DNA from: Prolixibacteraceae bacterium
Lineage (GTDB): Bacteria; Bacteroidota; Bacteroidia; Bacteroidales; Prolixibacteraceae
Length of the DNA stretch: 61,872 nucleotides
Direction: 5' to 3'
NCBI GenBank assembly: GCA_030602265.1
Contig: JAUWAB010000019.1
Span: 1-61,872, forward strand
Under the pieces are notes generated by a model, which saw only the letters and a list, made by a program, of their open reading frames with translations, was not told the DNA's origin and did not search any database. Both the position numbers and the translations under genes were made by a program. Shown one piece after another: positions 10,094 to 18,352 of this stretch. Within the stretch, counting starts at the first letter, position 1, and each line of letters begins with the position of its first letter.

Positions 10094-10276
10094 TCAAATT
10101 TCACTTGAATATATTTTAGTTTAAACATTCATATATTGCACGTTACTATTACACTCCAAATCCCGGAGGGATTACAGATGGGTAGCATACAGGCTGCGAG
10201 CGTTCATGCGACCCCGGCTGGGGTCGAATTCATTTTGATGAGTCTGTACTACCCATATATCACCCCTATGGGCTCA
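10094..10276. repeat. Interspersed structured repeat, copy B
   Basis: Nearly identical to copy C at 61394-61620 over the first 39 bases (AATTTCACTTGAATATATTT onwards), then AATCCC-GGA-GGGATT, ATGGGTAG, CGACCCC-GGCT-GGGGTCG, CTACCCAT and CACCCCTATGGGCTC. ATGGGTAG and CTACCCAT can pair around the inner hairpin. Its conserved end overlaps the first codons of the longest possible frame of the M28 peptidase gene. Confidence 0.85.
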
Positions 10277-10387
10277 TGACATGTATCCACTGTGGATCAG
10301 CAAATATAGTCAATTGAAAAGGTAACATGTAAATCTGGAAAGAGTTTATGCCCAGACTGCCTGAATATGTAATATTGAACCTTCGGT

Positions 10388-10401
10388 TTGACAAATGTCA
10401 A
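10388..10401. promoter_or_regulatory. FNR/DNR-like operator TTGAC-N4-GTCAA
   Basis: A perfect inverted repeat TTGACAAATGTCAA lies 6 bp before the -33 box of the ccsBA promoter, centred about 50 bp before the predicted transcription start. TTGAC-N4-GTCAA is the form bound by several CRP/FNR-family redox or NO regulators such as DNR. That fits control of a cytochrome c maturation gene, but the regulator is not in this window. Confidence 0.5.
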
Positions 10402-10406
10402 TTTAT

Positions 10407-10437
10407 TTTGAATGATTCTAAAAAAGGATTATTTTCG
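10407..10437 (+). promoter_or_regulatory. Bacteroidota-type promoter of ccsBA
   Basis: TTTG at 10407-10410, a 19-bp spacer, then TATTTTCG at 10430-10437, one mismatch from the Bacteroidota -7 consensus TAnnTTTG. Start codon of ccsBA follows at 10456. Confidence 0.55.
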
Positions 10438-10455
10438 GAGCCAAAATAATGTAAG

Positions 10456-13400
10456 ATGAGACAAATCTGGAATTACCTTACTTCTCTTTCAACAATGGCC
10501 TTTTTGTTCCTGGTCCTGGCCTTCGCCATGGCCATTGCCACATTTATTGAATCGGGCTACGGAACGCCTGCCGCCAGGGTACTGGTCTACAATACCTGGT
10601 GGTTTGAACTGATCTGGCTGATCCTGGCGATTAACCTGGTCGACAATATGTGGCGGTTCAAGCAGTATAAGGCAAAGTCGTTCACCATGTTTGTGTTCCA
10701 CATCTCGTTCCTGGTGATCATTATCGGGGCAGCCATCACCCGTTATATCAGTTTCGAGGGAACCATGCATATCCGTGAGGGGCGCACTTCAAGCCATATT
10801 CTATCCTTTGAAAATTATTTCCACGCTTCCTCCGGACAGGATGTTCTTGAGAAGGAGGTGGAATTTTCTGAAATTACCCCAAAAAGGCTGAAAGGTTCAC
10901 TCGATGTCAACGGGAAAAAAGTAAAGATACGTTCTGTCGGTTATATCATGAACGCGGTTCGCACACCGGTACCTGCCGAAAGCGGAACGCCGGTCATCGA
11001 TTTCGTGGTGTCGGCTCCGGGCGGACAGGGTATGGTCAGCTATATCATGGAGCGGGGGAACCATTTCAATTTCCCAGGTTTTTCCCTGGGTTTCGAAACT
11101 TCTCATCCCGTAAATATCCGTATGTTTGAACAGAATGGCCAGCTCATGATGATTCCGTCGGATACCATCAGCCAGGCTTCTATGGGCTCTCAGGAAATCC
11201 TGAATATTCTGCCCGGAGATACCATTCATGTTCATCAGATGGTCATCTACAATATCGGGAATACACGACTGCTGGTCAGGAATTTCTATCCGAAGGCGGT
11301 ATTTACGGCCGCTAAGAGCTCGCAGGGCCAGACCGGAGAAAATGCCGTAATTGTGCGGTTGTCGGACGGCATTAATGAGAAGGTGGTGCCGGTCTTCGGG
11401 CATCCCAATTATGAGCCCGATACGGTCAGCATCGACTGGCAGGGCAGTCAGATCCATATGGCCTATGGAGCCAAGCGGAAATCAGTGCCGTTTGCCCTGC
11501 ATCTCCGGGATTTTCAGCTGGAAAGATATCCCGGTTCTGACTCTCCCTCTTCCTACGCTTCGGAAGTTACCCTGATTGACGAAAGCAGAGATGTTAAACG
11601 TGACCTGCGTATTTATATGAACAATACCCTTACTTACCGTGGATATAAATTTTTCCAGTCGAGCTACGATTCCGACGAGCAGGGCACCATCCTGTCGGTT
11701 AACCACGACTTCTGGGGAACCTGGATCACCTATCTGGGTTACCTGCTGCTGACTGTAGGAATGATTATGTCGCTCATTAATCCCAATTCTCACTTCCAGA
11801 ACCTGGCTCGGCGGCTCAAAAAGTTGTCGGCTTCCCAGACAGCCGTAACGGCTATGCTGGTATTGCTTTCGGCAGGTGCCTGGGCGCAACCCGGCAATGC
11901 CGACCAGATTCCGTCGGTGGATAAACAGGTGGTGAGCGAATTCAGCAAGCTTTGGGTCCACAGTCCCGACGGCCGCATCAAACCCATCGGGACCCTGTCG
12001 AGTGAAGTGGTACGTAAGCTGGCCCGTAAGCAAAAACTTTACGGAAGATCTTCGGATGAGGTGATTATCAGCATGATGGTGTACCCTGAAATGTGGCAGC
12101 GCCTTCCCATCCTGAAAATCAGCAATAAAACCCTGGCCCAGTCGCTTGGTGCCAACGGTTCCTATATCTCCCTGGTCGACCTGTTCGATGCGCAGGGACA
12201 GTATAAAATCCTGGAGCAGGTGCGGGCTGCCTATAATAAAGCCCCGGCCTTGCGAAACCGGGTGGAGAAGGAGTATTTATACCTCGACGAGAAGGTAAAT
12301 ATCAGCTTCATGGTTTCCAGGGGCGACCTGCTGGCCATCTTCCCGGCAGCCAACTATGAAGATCCATGGATTACACCGGGTTCCCGTACACGGCACCTGC
12401 AGGGTGGCGACTCCCTGTTTGTGGCCAGCGGTATAGAAGTATTCAAACAATTTGTTGCTGAACGCAAAACCGCAGATGCCCTGCAAATCATCGACGCCGT
12501 GAAGGTTTTCCAGAGAAACCATGGTGCAGATGTAATCCCTACGGACAGTAAGAACCGGGCTGAAATGCTGTATAACCTGGTCAATCCGTTTGAAAGGATT
12601 TTCCCCTGGTATATGGCTTTCGGATTTATACTGCTTGCCATTCTTTTTGTCAATATATTCAGACAGAAACCAATAACACCATGGCTCAAATATTCATTCT
12701 ACGGACTGATAGCCCTTCTGTTCCTCACCCATACCTTCGGATTGGTCATCCGTTGGTATATCTCAGGGCATGCACCCTGGAGCAACGGGTATGAATCGGT
12801 GGTCTATGTGGCGTGGGCATCCATGTTGGCCGGTTTTGTCTTCGGCCGGAAATACCCCATGGTGATCGGAACCGCGGCATTCTTTGCCGGTATCTCCCTC
12901 TTTGTGGCCCACCTGAACTGGATGAACCCGGAGATTACCCCGCTGGTACCCGTGCTGAAATCCTACTGGCTTACCATTCATGTGGCCATTATCACGGCCA
13001 GTTATGGTTTCATCGGACTGAGTACCTTCCTGGGGATACTGGTAATGATATTGATTATTATCCGGAATACCGACAACGGCAAAAAGGTCACCCTGATAGT
13101 GGAGCAGCTGACTACCATCAGCGAGATGTCCGCCACGGTGGGTCTGTATTTCCTGACCATGGGAACCTTCTTCGGGGGAATCTGGGCCAATGAGAGCTGG
13201 GGCCGCTATTGGGGCTGGGACCCCAAGGAGACCTGGTCGCTGATTACCATGGTTATCTACTCCTTTATCGTGCATATGAGGCTGATCCCCTCGCTGAAAG
13301 GGGTCTATAACTATAACATGGCGGCCATCCTGGGTTTCCTGTCTGTTCTGATGACCTACTTCGGGGTAAATTACTACCTCACAGGTCTTCATTCCTATGG

Positions 13401-13551
13401 GGCAGGTTCGGCGGGAGGCATTCATCCGGCCCTTCCGGTTACCCTGATTATCATCGGGATCATTATGTTCTATGCCATGATCAAGGATAATATCTGGGAG
13501 AAAAATATACGGCAGGAGATGCTGAAGAAAAGAAAAAACAACGATAAATAA
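10456..13551 (+). CDS. ccsBA: Cytochrome c biogenesis protein, fused ResB-CcsA (System II)
   Basis: 1031 residues, the length of the fused System II synthetase that exports haem and attaches it to CXXCH motifs of apocytochromes outside the inner membrane. The N-terminal half is ResB-like: membrane segments near residues 10-30, 47-62 and 75-100, then a large periplasmic region (MHIREGRTSSHIL onward) and another helix near 420-440. The C-terminal half is CcsA-like, with helices from about 710. The haem-handling WWD motif is intact (WGRYWGWDPKETWSLI, about residues 915-930), and conserved His residues appear in LTHTFGLVIRWY, LTIHVAIITASYG and TGLHSYGAG. Preceded by an FNR/DNR-like site and followed by a strong terminator, so likely monocistronic. 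It implies that the cell makes c-type cytochromes, consistent with the CxxCH sensor kinase at 54-55 kb. Confidence 0.93.
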   Translation: MRQIWNYLTSLSTMAFLFLVLAFAMAIATFIESGYGTPAARVLVYNTWWFELIWLILAINLVDNMWRFKQYKAKSFTMFVFHISFLVIIIGAAITRYISFEGTMHIREGRTSSHILSFENYFHASSGQDVLEKEVEFSEITPKRLKGSLDVNGKKVKIRSVGYIMNAVRTPVPAESGTPVIDFVVSAPGGQGMVSYIMERGNHFNFPGFSLGFETSHPVNIRMFEQNGQLMMIPSDTISQASMGSQEILNILPGDTIHVHQMVIYNIGNTRLLVRNFYPKAVFTAAKSSQGQTGENAVIVRLSDGINEKVVPVFGHPNYEPDTVSIDWQGSQIHMAYGAKRKSVPFALHLRDFQLERYPGSDSPSSYASEVTLIDESRDVKRDLRIYMNNTLTYRGYKFFQSSYDSDEQGTILSVNHDFWGTWITYLGYLLLTVGMIMSLINPNSHFQNLARRLKKLSASQTAVTAMLVLLSAGAWAQPGNADQIPSVDKQVVSEFSKLWVHSPDGRIKPIGTLSSEVVRKLARKQKLYGRSSDEVIISMMVYPEMWQRLPILKISNKTLAQSLGANGSYISLVDLFDAQGQYKILEQVRAAYNKAPALRNRVEKEYLYLDEKVNISFMVSRGDLLAIFPAANYEDPWITPGSRTRHLQGGDSLFVASGIEVFKQFVAERKTADALQIIDAVKVFQRNHGADVIPTDSKNRAEMLYNLVNPFERIFPWYMAFGFILLAILFVNIFRQKPITPWLKYSFYGLIALLFLTHTFGLVIRWYISGHAPWSNGYESVVYVAWASMLAGFVFGRKYPMVIGTAAFFAGISLFVAHLNWMNPEITPLVPVLKSYWLTIHVAIITASYGFIGLSTFLGILVMILIIIRNTDNGKKVTLIVEQLTTISEMSATVGLYFLTMGTFFGGIWANESWGRYWGWDPKETWSLITMVIYSFIVHMRLIPSLKGVYNYNMAAILGFLSVLMTYFGVNYYLTGLHSYGAGSAGGIHPALPVTLIIIGIIMFYAMIKDNIWEKNIRQEMLKKRKNNDK

Positions 13552-13573
13552 ACGATTTTATAATTTGTACTGA

Positions 13574-13620
13574 AAGGATGGCGCATCCTGCCGATTGGGC
13601 AGGTTGCGCCATCCTTTTTT
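13574..13620 (+). terminator. Rho-independent terminator after ccsBA
   Basis: Long hairpin with arms AGGATGGCGCA and TGCGCCATCCT, extended by CCTGCC/GGGCAGG, around a GATT loop and followed by six T. Starts 22 bp after the ccsBA stop. Confidence 0.9.
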
Positions 13621-13815
13621 GGCTTTTCCCCGGATGGGGCATCACCCTGTTGTAATGCCGGTTCTGTACGGATTATTGGACTTACAAACATTAAATTTCA
13701 AAAAAATATTTTGTAAATAAATGGTTATCAATTTAATAGATCTTATTAAGAATAAATTTAAATAATAAAACCAGCTGCCTGTTAAATTTGTTTTTCGAAT
13801 CGTGGATGCTTGTAA

Positions 13816-15642
13816 ATGAGTAAATTTGCCTCGTTTAAAAAAATCGATTCGAATATGGAATATAATGTAACCAGAACGTTCGATATACTCGAGCGTGCCC
13901 TCCAAATGTACCCGAGGCCCGATGCACTGGGCGGAAAAAAAGGTAATGACTGGTATACCTACTCTACCGCAGAGTATTACCGGAAGTCGCATCTTTTTGC
14001 CCTGGGGATGCTCGCGTTGGGTATCCGGAAGGGGGACAAGGTTGCCACGGTGACCAATAACCGTCCGGAATGGAACTTTGCCGATATGGGTCTTGCCATG
14101 AGCGGCGGGGTGCATGTACCCATTTACCCTACCATCGGTGAAGAGGAATATGCTTATATTCTGGAACATTCGGAGGCTAAATATCTGATCGTCGGGGATG
14201 CCAAACTCTATGAAAAACTGAAGCCTGTTGTGGAGAAAATTCCCTCCATCCTGGATATCTATGCTTTTGAGGACGTTCCGGGAGCTAAAAATTATGAAGA
14301 GATCCTGGCTTTAGGCGAATCCAGGGAGGAAGAGTTTGCCGGTGCACTTGAACAACTGAAGCAGGGCATCCAGCCCGAAGAGCTGGCTACCATTATATAT
14401 ACATCCGGGACTACCGGCGTCCCCAAAGGGGTGATGCTTTCGCAACGCAATCTTGTGTCCAACTTTACTGCGCATGTAAAAATGCACCTTCTGGGGCATG
14501 AACACCGTGTGATCAGCTTCCTGCCCCTTTGCCACGTTTATGAGCGGAGTGTAAACTACCATTTCCAGTTCAAAGGGATGGGCATATATTATGTAGGTAA
14601 CCTGGGCCAGATCGTCAGCGCCATCAAGGAGATCAAACCGCATATGTTCAACTCGGTGCCGAGGCTTCTCGAAAGGGTGTACGACGGTTTTGTGGCCAAG
14701 GGCAAGGAGCTTACAGGCATCAAGAAAAAGCTCTATTTCTGGGCCATGGACCTTACCCGGCACTTCGAATACAATAAAAAGTACAGCCCGCTGATGAAAC
14801 TCAAAATCAAGATAGCCGACAAGCTGATCTATTCGAAATGGCGGGCAGCCCTGGGCGGTAACATCGTTTATGTGGTTTCCGGTGGTGCGGCGCTTCAACC
14901 AAAAATCGCCCGCGTACTGGGTATGGCCGGAATGTTTAATCTTGAAGGATACGGCCTGACTGAAACTTCGCCGGTCATTGCTGTAAACAATCCTGCTACC
15001 GGACAGATGAAAATCGGAACGGTGGGGCCGGTCCTCGAAGGTTTTCAGGTGAAAATCGCCGAAGACGGGGAGATTCTATGCAAGGGCGACAGCGTGATGA
15101 TGGGTTACTATAAAGCACCCGACCTGACTGCCGAGGTGATCGACAGCGACGGTTGGTTTCATACCGGTGATATCGGTACTTTTGAGGATGGTATCTACCT
15201 GAAAATCACTGACCGTAAAAAGGAGATGTTCAAGCTTTCCGGCGGGAAATATATTGCCCCGCAGATGATCGAAAACAAGCTCAAGGGCTCAAACATGATC
15301 GAACAGGCCATGGTAATCGGGGCCAACGAGAAATTTGCCTCAGCCCTGATCTCTCCCAATTTCGTGCTGCTACACGACTGGTGTGCCGAGAATAAAATTC
15401 ACTTCGAAGACAACAAGGCACTCATTAAGATTCCTGAAGTGGTCAGCCTGATCCAGAAAGAGGTGAACGCGATCAATAAAACCTTAGGACAGCATGAGGA
15501 AATCAAGCGCTTCAGGCTGGTTTGTGCCGAGTGGAGCCCGGTTACCGGTGAATTGTCGCCAACCCTGAAATTGCGCAGGAATATTATCGCCGAAAAGTAT
15601 AAACAGCTTATTGAAGAAATTTATTCAGTTTCGAAAAATTAA
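13816..15642 (+). CDS. Long-chain fatty acid-CoA ligase (AMP-forming)
   Basis: 608 residues, typical of FadD15-like acyl-CoA synthetases in Bacteroidota. Adenylation motif A3 is IIYTSGTTGVPKGVM (about residues 193-207), A5 is EGYGLTETSPV, A7 is GWFHTGDIG, A8 is ITDRKKEMFKLSGGKYIAPQ. It activates fatty acids to acyl-CoA with ATP in the cytoplasm or at the membrane. The start MSKFASFKKIDSNMEYNV is taken from the first Met; MEYNVTRTF at residue 14 is an alternative. A TAAATTTG -7-like box lies about 26 bp upstream and a terminator follows, suggesting its own transcript. Confidence 0.9.
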   Translation: MSKFASFKKIDSNMEYNVTRTFDILERALQMYPRPDALGGKKGNDWYTYSTAEYYRKSHLFALGMLALGIRKGDKVATVTNNRPEWNFADMGLAMSGGVHVPIYPTIGEEEYAYILEHSEAKYLIVGDAKLYEKLKPVVEKIPSILDIYAFEDVPGAKNYEEILALGESREEEFAGALEQLKQGIQPEELATIIYTSGTTGVPKGVMLSQRNLVSNFTAHVKMHLLGHEHRVISFLPLCHVYERSVNYHFQFKGMGIYYVGNLGQIVSAIKEIKPHMFNSVPRLLERVYDGFVAKGKELTGIKKKLYFWAMDLTRHFEYNKKYSPLMKLKIKIADKLIYSKWRAALGGNIVYVVSGGAALQPKIARVLGMAGMFNLEGYGLTETSPVIAVNNPATGQMKIGTVGPVLEGFQVKIAEDGEILCKGDSVMMGYYKAPDLTAEVIDSDGWFHTGDIGTFEDGIYLKITDRKKEMFKLSGGKYIAPQMIENKLKGSNMIEQAMVIGANEKFASALISPNFVLLHDWCAENKIHFEDNKALIKIPEVVSLIQKEVNAINKTLGQHEEIKRFRLVCAEWSPVTGELSPTLKLRRNIIAEKYKQLIEEIYSVSKN

Positions 15643-15665
15643 CCAATTGATTGATTGTTTAATGA

Positions 15666-15697
15666 AAAACCGTTCTGTTCCATGAACGGTTTTTTTT
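15666..15697 (+). terminator. Rho-independent terminator after the acyl-CoA ligase
   Basis: AAAACCGTTC ... GAACGGTTTTTTTT hairpin with a short loop and eight T. Confidence 0.88.
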
Positions 15698-15837
15698 GTT
15701 TTTACAGGGCTGTTTTTTCGATCCGGGCTTAGATTGTTTAAAATACAATTAGTATCTTGCGGCTTCATCCGGAGGGAGACATAGATGTTGGCCCTCCGGA
15801 TTGAAAACCAACCATTTAATCAGCTAATCGCCTTATT

Positions 15838-18315
15838 ATGAAACGATTTTTTATCACCGGCTTACTGGCTTTGTCGTGCGTCCTTGCCGTGTCGCAATCC
15901 CTCCGGATCAACGAGCATGAGTATTTTGAAATGCCCGGGCTCAATGTCATGGTCTTCTTCGATATTTATCCTGAAGGGCACCAGGGGGCAGTCGGCATTA
16001 TCCAGAATGGGACCAGGGTTGCCACCAACGGTGACCTGCGCCTTGAACCGACGCCTGGCCAGTGGCAACCTATCCCGAAGGTCGGGACCCGGACCGTAGT
16101 TCCCGGCAACAACGAGATCAATGTGGTCTGCTGGTATCCGGACACTGCTATTAACCGTAAGGGGTTCAACCCGGTCATCTATCCTGATCTCTCCTTTGTA
16201 TACAAGGTCAGGGTAATCGCCGAGGGCAGTAAATTCAGGATTATGGTGGACCTTGACGAGCAGCTGCCCCCGGAATGGGAGAAGCAGGTTGGGTTTAACC
16301 TGGAGCTTTTCCCCGGACTGCTCTTCGGAAAATCGTGGTACCTCGACGGTAAACACGGGCTTTTCAATTTGCAGCCGAATGGTCCCATGGAAAAGGATAT
16401 TAACGGCGACTGGCAGGCAGCACCTATGGCTACCGGCCGACAGCTGACGATTGCCCCGGAGGAACCGGCCCAGCTGATGAAAGTCGAAAGTTTCGGGCAG
16501 CCGCTGCAGTTGCTTGACGGTCGTTTCTACCATAACAACGGATGGTATGTGGTCAGGTCGCTGGTTACCCCCGGTAAAACCAAGGGTGCGGTGGAATGGC
16601 TGGTGGATGCCAATGTACTTCCTGGTTTTACTTCTGCTCCCGTAGTGCATGTCAGCCAGGTCGGATATCATCCTGCTCAGGAAAAAATTGCTACCGTCGA
16701 ACTTGACAAGCAGGTCACCGAAGCATCTGAAATGACCCTCATTCACTACACTCCCGGCGGGGAGCCGGTGATCGTAAAATCGGAGAAACCGAAACCGTGG
16801 GGTCAGTTCCTCCGCTTCAACTATTACCAGCTCGATTTCACGGATGTCAAAACCGAAGGGGTATACCGGGTAAAATATGAGGAATTCCTGACGGAGCCTT
16901 TCCGCATAGGCAAATCCATCTATGAAAGAGATGTGTGGCAGCCTACCCTGGAATACTTCCTTCCGGTGCAGATGTGCCATATGCGTGTGAACGAAGGCTA
17001 CCGGGTGTGGCACGACCTCTGCCATATGGACGATGCATTGATGGCACCGGTGGATACCAACCATTTCGACGGTTATATCCAGGGGCCTTCAACTCTAAAC
17101 GACTTTAAGCCCGGCGACCAGGTTCCCGGACTCAATACCGGCGGATGGCACGATGCCGGCGACTACGATCTCCGGGTGGAATCGCAGGCCGGGACGGTTT
17201 GGGTGCTGACCATGGCTTATGAGCAGTTTCGTCCCGACTGGGACATGACCCTGGTCGACCAGCAGAAACGGCTCGTCGAGATCCATCTTCCGGATGGGAA
17301 AAACGATATGCTGCAACAAATTGAACACGGTTTGCTCTCCATAGTGGGCGGCTATAAAAGCCTTGGCCGCCTCTACCGTGGCATCATCTGCAACCATTTG
17401 CGGCAGTATGTTATCCTGGGAGATGGCGCTGCCATGACCGACGGGCTGAAGTATAATCCGGCACTTGGTTACAATGAACGTACCGGCACGGAATCGGGCA
17501 GGCCCGACGACCGCTGGGTATTTACGGAGCAGAACCCCGCCCGTGAGGTGGAGGTGGCCAGGGCGCTGGCCGCAGCAGCCCGCGTTATGAGGGGTTTCAA
17601 CGATACTCTGGCGCTGCAGTCGCTGAATGCCGCCGAAGCCATCTATGCTGCCACCGAACCCGGAAACAACCGTCGCCTTCTCAGCAACAAAATCAGGGCA
17701 GCCGTCGAGCTTTGGCTTACCACCAAAGATCAGCGCTATGCGGATGACCTGCGGGAAATGGTAAGCGAAGAGACGCTCCGCGACAGCGATGTGGCCGCGC
17801 ATGTGGGACGGGTGTTGCCCGACCTGAAAGACCCTGGCCTGACAGCCCTTGCAGAAACCGCCGTGAAAACCTACCGTCAGGAGGTCGACAAACTGCAGCA
17901 GGAAAATCCATTCGGAGTGCCCTACAGGCCCCATATCTGGGGAGATGGCTGGAATATCCAGACCTTCGGGGTGCGCCAGTACTTCCTTCAGAAATATTAT
18001 CCCGACATCTTTGATGCCCGTTATATGCTGAATGCACTCAATTTTGTCCTGGGCAACCATCCGGGGGAAAATACCTCCTCGTTTGTGTCGGGCGTCGGAA
18101 GCCGTTCCGTTACCGTGGCCTATGGCATCAACCGGGCCGACTGGTCATTTATCCCGGGGGGTTCCGTTTCGGGTACCGGCATTATCCGGCCCGATTTTCC
18201 GGAGTTGAAAATATGGCCGTTCTTCTGGCAACAGACCGAATATGTGATGGGCGGTGGCGCCACCAATTTCATGTTCCTGGCTCTGGCTGCAGAGAATCTC
18301 TTTGGCCGACAATAA
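15838..18315 (+). CDS. Glycoside hydrolase family 9 protein (endoglucanase-like), secreted
   Basis: 825 residues with a signal peptide (MKRFFITGLLALSCVLAVSQ). Residues about 270-365 form the immunoglobulin-like cap domain common in GH9 (VVHVSQVGYHPAQEKIATVEL ... YRVKYEEFLTEPFRIG). The (alpha/alpha)6 catalytic domain follows, with the GH9 signature GGWHDAGDYDLR at about 435-446 (candidate catalytic base among D439 and D442), a late motif NHPGENTSSFVSGVGSRS, and near the C-terminus WQQTEYVMGGGATNF, whose Glu (about 801) fits the catalytic acid. Residues 25-265 are an extra N-terminal region I do not recognise. Role inferred: cleavage of beta-glucans or oligosaccharides outside the cell. No susC/susD pair is beside it. 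Confidence 0.82.
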   Translation: MKRFFITGLLALSCVLAVSQSLRINEHEYFEMPGLNVMVFFDIYPEGHQGAVGIIQNGTRVATNGDLRLEPTPGQWQPIPKVGTRTVVPGNNEINVVCWYPDTAINRKGFNPVIYPDLSFVYKVRVIAEGSKFRIMVDLDEQLPPEWEKQVGFNLELFPGLLFGKSWYLDGKHGLFNLQPNGPMEKDINGDWQAAPMATGRQLTIAPEEPAQLMKVESFGQPLQLLDGRFYHNNGWYVVRSLVTPGKTKGAVEWLVDANVLPGFTSAPVVHVSQVGYHPAQEKIATVELDKQVTEASEMTLIHYTPGGEPVIVKSEKPKPWGQFLRFNYYQLDFTDVKTEGVYRVKYEEFLTEPFRIGKSIYERDVWQPTLEYFLPVQMCHMRVNEGYRVWHDLCHMDDALMAPVDTNHFDGYIQGPSTLNDFKPGDQVPGLNTGGWHDAGDYDLRVESQAGTVWVLTMAYEQFRPDWDMTLVDQQKRLVEIHLPDGKNDMLQQIEHGLLSIVGGYKSLGRLYRGIICNHLRQYVILGDGAAMTDGLKYNPALGYNERTGTESGRPDDRWVFTEQNPAREVEVARALAAAARVMRGFNDTLALQSLNAAEAIYAATEPGNNRRLLSNKIRAAVELWLTTKDQRYADDLREMVSEETLRDSDVAAHVGRVLPDLKDPGLTALAETAVKTYRQEVDKLQQENPFGVPYRPHIWGDGWNIQTFGVRQYFLQKYYPDIFDARYMLNALNFVLGNHPGENTSSFVSGVGSRSVTVAYGINRADWSFIPGGSVSGTGIIRPDFPELKIWPFFWQQTEYVMGGGATNFMFLALAAENLFGRQ

Positions 18316-18352
18316 TCCCACATGGCATAGTGGCAATGTCTTGTCGTGATGA

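Noticed and set aside
10072-10128. Upstream start of the M28 peptidase (MFKLKYIQVKFDHF)
   Set aside because: The residues are encoded by the repeat end and also appear before the unrelated VanZ-like gene; the downstream Met starts a proper lipoprotein signal.
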